The notes below the pieces were generated by a model, which had not been told where the DNA came from, did not search any database, and was given only the letters and a program-made list of their open reading frames with translations. This document shows, one piece after another, positions 45,719 through 48,718 of a stretch of 48,718 nt of DNA (the first letter of the stretch is position 1; the number at the start of each line of letters is the position of its first letter). The stretch lies in the NCBI RefSeq assembly GCF_024102715.1, contig NZ_JAGFJM010000077.1, forward strand, positions 1 to 48,718, in the 5' to 3' direction. Source of the stretch: Nitrosomonas communis. Lineage in GTDB: Bacteria > Pseudomonadota > Gammaproteobacteria > Burkholderiales > Nitrosomonadaceae. Position numbers and translations under genes: made by a program.

Positions 45719-46720
45719 TTAAGTTTTTTTAACTGGCTGTTCTATCTCGGGCTTACGTATGCCATGGCGAACGCTTACAACTTTATTGAGTAAGTCAAAC
45801 CAGAAGGGAGCGCCAAGTGATACGGCAAGGGCGGTCATGAACCAGCCAAGCCAATCTGTCAGTGTGGCCGAAAGTAATTTCAAAACGCCTTCTGGCCAGC
45901 CGATTGGTAGCAGCCCCAAAGTTGAATTGCGTGTCTGAATAGCATCGACCAGTCCTTTGAAAGGAGCACACGCGTTATCGCTCATAAGTTTGTCGCGAGG
46001 CAAGTTAATACATTGCTCAAAAGACGCTTTATTGGTTTGCTCGGCAATTTGAATGGCGAGAGAAGTTGTCGCATCGCGTGTTTCTTTGTCCCGGTAAAGG
46101 TGCTGGGTGAGTGTGATCGTATTAATATTTAGAGTTACTGCAATGGCTAGCCCAACGCCAAAACTGATGATCTGCAGATTCCGTTTATAACTTTCGCTCA
46201 TCATTGTGAGTGATCGATCTAACCAATCACTGATTGCAGTAGAAAAATTTTCAATGGTACTGCCGCTTGTTCTTACAATAGCCTGCAGCTGAATCGTCAG
46301 TGCTGAATCTGTTGATAATTTATCAATTGTTGCCGAAATTTGGTTTACTGCATTGTGAGTATTGCCAGCAGATAAAAGGCTGCCAATGAGCATGCGCCCC
46401 AGTATATTGGGATCGACATAGGAAGGTAATCTATTGGTCGGGAAGAATGTGATCAATAGCCGTTTCAGTTCATCGAAAATGATATAAAAACCTTTCTTTT
46501 TCGGTTGTTCTGTGAAAAAGGGCTCAAGTGCCGGATTTTTTAATAATGTTTGCTTAATCGCATCATTATCAATTAATTTATTCAGGGCAGCACGTAATTG
46601 GCGCCCACGCAAATTGAGCATTTGAGCGATGTACTCATTGATAATAGTCACAAACAAGCTAACCCCAAGATAAATGAGAGTTAATCCGATAGCCACGTCT
46701 ATCCATGTTGTAAGATTCAT
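45719..46720 (-). CDS. Membrane protein of unknown function
   Basis: A 333-residue protein with three likely membrane helices: IDVAIGLTLIYLGVSLFVTI near the N-terminus, IISFGVGLAIAVTLNINTIT near 185-204, and LGWFMTALAVSLGAPFWFDL near 294-313. Between helices 1 and 2 lies a large polar part with YVDPNILGRMLIGSLLS. I do not recognise the family. It is last in a minus-strand run with a secreted protein, an M15 peptidase and a STAND-WD40 gene, and converges on the other STAND gene 75 bases away. A membrane effector or an immunity role is possible by context only. Confidence 0.7.
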   Translation of the reverse strand: MNLTTWIDVAIGLTLIYLGVSLFVTIINEYIAQMLNLRGRQLRAALNKLIDNDAIKQTLLKNPALEPFFTEQPKKKGFYIIFDELKRLLITFFPTNRLPSYVDPNILGRMLIGSLLSAGNTHNAVNQISATIDKLSTDSALTIQLQAIVRTSGSTIENFSTAISDWLDRSLTMMSESYKRNLQIISFGVGLAIAVTLNINTITLTQHLYRDKETRDATTSLAIQIAEQTNKASFEQCINLPRDKLMSDNACAPFKGLVDAIQTRNSTLGLLPIGWPEGVLKLLSATLTDWLGWFMTALAVSLGAPFWFDLLNKVVSVRHGIRKPEIEQPVKKT

Positions 46721-46823
46721 TTTTTTATCACCTATGGGTTAAAAATTTTGCTTAAATTGGTAAATCATTGAGTTTGAAGAAATAAATAGAATCTATTTAT
46801 TAATTTAGACTCAGAAAATGACT

Positions 46824-47408
46824 TCACGGCAGCTGTTCAGTTTTAAGCATCCGTTTACAAACAGCACCAGAATCCAATAATTTGCGAGCCATCGTGTTAT
46901 TGCTGGCAAGACCTAGAAAACATGCACTAGATTTTTTGAGTCCGATTACAAATAACCTTGAGACATTTGAAGTACCAAGATTGGCTGATCGAGCATCAGG
47001 AGTTTGTGCTGTAACGCGGAAGATTAAACCAGCAACAACACCGGTATCGCTCATTCTTATTTCTGCAGGTGCATTACCAACGTTAGGAAAATAACCAAAT
47101 TGATTTTCTTTTTCATAAACAACTTCATCCTCGCTAGACCATATGGTGTTACCTATAGCGAGATCAATCCAGGATCGCTCATCAGTTGACACAATAAATA
47201 ACTTCAAGGGTTCTGATTGAACTATGGCCCTGGTCGGGCATTCGCTTACTACAAGATCGCGGGAAAGATAATGACGAATAACCAGATCATCCGGTGCCTT
47301 GCAAGACTGTGCTTGCAAGGATACGTACTCGCTGTCTTCTTTGCTATAAGCGGTGATAATGGGTGTACTTATTACCGCAATGAGTATTGTGGATATAATA
47401 AATCGCAT
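46824..47408 (-). CDS. Secreted protein of unknown function
   Basis: A 194-residue protein with a clear signal peptide (MRFIISTILIAVISTPIITA) and four or more cysteines in the mature part, so it should be periplasmic and perhaps disulfide-bonded. I see no known motif. It lies 31 bases after the M15 peptidase gene and about 100 before the membrane protein gene, on the same strand. It may be an inhibitor or partner of the peptidase, which is a guess from position. Confidence 0.65.
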   Translation of the reverse strand: MRFIISTILIAVISTPIITAYSKEDSEYVSLQAQSCKAPDDLVIRHYLSRDLVVSECPTRAIVQSEPLKLFIVSTDERSWIDLAIGNTIWSSEDEVVYEKENQFGYFPNVGNAPAEIRMSDTGVVAGLIFRVTAQTPDARSANLGTSNVSRLFVIGLKKSSACFLGLASNNTMARKLLDSGAVCKRMLKTEQLP

Positions 47409-47439
47409 AAATAACCCTGCTCAGTAACGCAATCTCATT

Positions 47440-48198
47440 TTATAAACCTAATGCTTCGGCCGTTTTTGGACCAACAATGCCATCTGGTATAAGGCCTTTT
47501 TCAGCTTGAAATGCACCGACATCTGCATGCGTAGCTGAGCCAAAGATACCATCCACTTTCATTTCTGCTCCTAAAAAATTGAGTCGCTCCTGCAAGTGAC
47601 GCACTTCGGGTCCACGATCGCCAATACTCAATGCGAATTCAGGTGCGACGACAGCGTGACCGAAGAGGCCAGCTTTATGAAATTCTCGTATACGGTCATC
47701 TCCAACCTCGAAGTGCATACTGTCCTCAGTTCCAAAGTCAGCTCCCCAAAACCATCCTTGTTTGTTAAAAAATGGAGCGAGATCTACCAACCCTTGCAGA
47801 ACTTTGCCATCTCCTCGTCGATCAAGTTGATCGTTGATTTTGATATCGATAGCAGTTCCCCACGAATGATTGCTGATCGATGTCTGGGAACCACGAACCA
47901 GGCGGCAACAGAGCATCCCGGCAGTGCCCAATGCTGCATGCAACTGAGGATTGTTCATCTTGACACGGATAAAAATAGCGCGTAAATCATCGATTGCGGG
48001 TTTGAGGCCGGTTATTCTAAATGGCCCAACGTCTTCCAATACAATCAGTTTTTTCAATGTAGTATGCGTAACAGGCTGGCAATCGCTATCATATGAAGAA
48101 CGCGGATTACCCAGTAATGTCAGCATGGTTTGCTGTTTAGCGTTTCGTACACCTGTATTAATGTCTGCAGGTACGTTTGTCAGGTCATTTAAACTCAT
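47440..48198 (-). CDS. M15 peptidase with peptidoglycan-binding domain
   Basis: A 252-residue predicted zinc peptidase. The M15 (VanY/endolysin-like) domain covers about 50-175, with ligands His111 and Asp118 in SNHSWGTAIDIKIN and His162 in DSMHFEV. The C-terminal part (about 189-250) is a peptidoglycan-binding_1 domain: GDRGPEVRHLQERLNFLGA and DGIFGSATHADVGAFQAEKG. The enzyme should cut peptide bonds of the cell wall. It has no signal peptide or membrane helix, which is usual for phage endolysins and injected toxins but odd for a housekeeping enzyme. It follows a STAND-WD40 gene by 49 bases. A self-lysis effector released on activation, or a phage relic, are the two readings I favour. Confidence 0.85.
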   Translation of the reverse strand: MSLNDLTNVPADINTGVRNAKQQTMLTLLGNPRSSYDSDCQPVTHTTLKKLIVLEDVGPFRITGLKPAIDDLRAIFIRVKMNNPQLHAALGTAGMLCCRLVRGSQTSISNHSWGTAIDIKINDQLDRRGDGKVLQGLVDLAPFFNKQGWFWGADFGTEDSMHFEVGDDRIREFHKAGLFGHAVVAPEFALSIGDRGPEVRHLQERLNFLGAEMKVDGIFGSATHADVGAFQAEKGLIPDGIVGPKTAEALGL

Positions 48199-48247
48199 GA
48201 TCTACTCCTTTCAGAATTTTTGGGAGGAAGTTCGTGGAGCGTTTCTA

Positions 48248-48718
48248 TTAGTGGCTTTGCTTGCGTTCTTCTTCGCCGCATGCCCGGCTTTGCTCGGGTG
48301 TTAGCGCTTGAATTGTGGCTTGATTTCGAGGATCAAAAAGGCCTAACTGTTGACGCTCAGCTTTACTCAACGGGCAGAGCTTCTCGGCGCGTGCTGCCAA
48401 TTCTTTGAGAGAGAGCATAAAAATACTGGCATCCCACAGGCGCACCGTTTTGTCCATACTGCCTGACACGATGCGCCGTCCGTCCGGGGAAAACGCGATA
48501 CTCAAAACTGCATCCTGATGACCCAGCAGAGGCTGGCCGATCTGTTGTCCTGACTCAGCATCCCGCAGGCGTATTGTGCTGTCCCAGCTGCCGGAGACGA
48601 TGCGGCGGCCGTCCGGGGAAAAAGCGACACTTGAAACGGCATTCTGATGTCCCAGCAGGGGTTGGCCGATGGGTTGATCCGACTCAGCATCCCACAGGCG
48701 CACGGTGTTGTCCCAGCT
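48248..48718 (-). CDS. C-terminal part of a WD40 (STAND-type) protein, runs off window
   Basis: The frame is open to the last base of the window (SWDNTVRLWD at the very edge), so only the last 156 residues are seen. They hold two complete WD40 repeats (AVSSVAFSPDGRRIVSGSWD; AVLSIAFSPDGRRIVSGSMD), followed by a tail, LKELAARAEKLCPLSKAERQ, of the kind that ends many bacterial NTPase-WD40 proteins. The upstream NTPase part is not visible, so STAND is inferred from the tail and from the similar gene at 42-45.6 kb. It leads the run into the M15 peptidase. Confidence 0.8.
   Translation of the reverse strand, partial: SWDNTVRLWDAESDQPIGQPLLGHQNAVSSVAFSPDGRRIVSGSWDSTIRLRDAESGQQIGQPLLGHQDAVLSIAFSPDGRRIVSGSMDKTVRLWDASIFMLSLKELAARAEKLCPLSKAERQQLGLFDPRNQATIQALTPEQSRACGEEERKQSH
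48439..48718 (-). repeat. 129-bp tandem DNA repeats encoding WD40 blades
   Basis: Two full copies and part of a third with a 129-base period (43 codons). The shared core includes CGTCCGTCCGGGGAAAA and TGACTCAGCATCCC. Similarity at DNA level is much higher than among the 13 blades of the other WD40 gene, so these copies are recent and can recombine. Confidence 0.7.

Overview
The window reads as a chromosomal stretch of a Gram-negative proteobacterium. The best guess is a Nitrosomonas-like betaproteobacterium. The reasons are lipoproteins and an outer-membrane porin, a CysB-type sulfate uptake operon, MiaA and CstA housekeeping genes of proteobacterial type, and a prostaglandin-synthase-like gene of the kind I recall being reported from Nitrosomonas. 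The genus is inference; no rRNA or tRNA gene is present to fix it.

Layout. (1) 1-2410: a TIR-NTPase-TPR (STAND) gene on the minus strand, cut by a nonsense codon inside its TPR repeats. (2) 2452-3494: a dead IS982-type insertion sequence with recognisable inverted ends. (3) 3580-10003: ordinary genes (BON lipoprotein, miaA, DUF2909 protein, a decayed Kef-type K+/H+ antiporter, ybdD-cstA, BamE-like lipoprotein). (4) 10265-14253: a Cache-domain histidine kinase with an unusual LuxR-type regulator, then a patatin lipoprotein with a small PEGA-like partner on the other strand. (5) 14888-33201: a dense island of lipid-oxidation genes. (6) 33283-40365: a minus-strand sulfate uptake unit (DUF2292, porin, sbp, cysT, cysW, cysA, cysB). 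(7) 40748-48718: conflict/defence-type genes: a SIR2-like-TIR protein with a STAND-WD40 protein, facing a second STAND-WD40 gene followed by an M15 peptidase, a secreted protein and a membrane protein.

The most interesting part is the 14.9-33.2 kb island. It holds a cyclooxygenase-like protein, a lipoxygenase, an alpha-dioxygenase-like protein, a GMC flavoprotein, a large di-heme cytochrome c (RoxA-like), two unknown proteins, a DyP-type peroxidase, a catalase-related protein with the distal-pocket Thr-His of coral allene oxide synthase, and a membrane-anchored patatin phospholipase. Read together: patatins release fatty acids, three different dioxygenases make hydroperoxides, and heme and flavin enzymes convert them. 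This would be a bacterial oxylipin pathway encoded in one place. The family assignments rest on visible motifs; the joint pathway, its substrates and its products are inference.

Two ends of the window carry STAND/TIR conflict systems and mobile-element remains, so the whole segment looks like accessory DNA interspersed with core genes.
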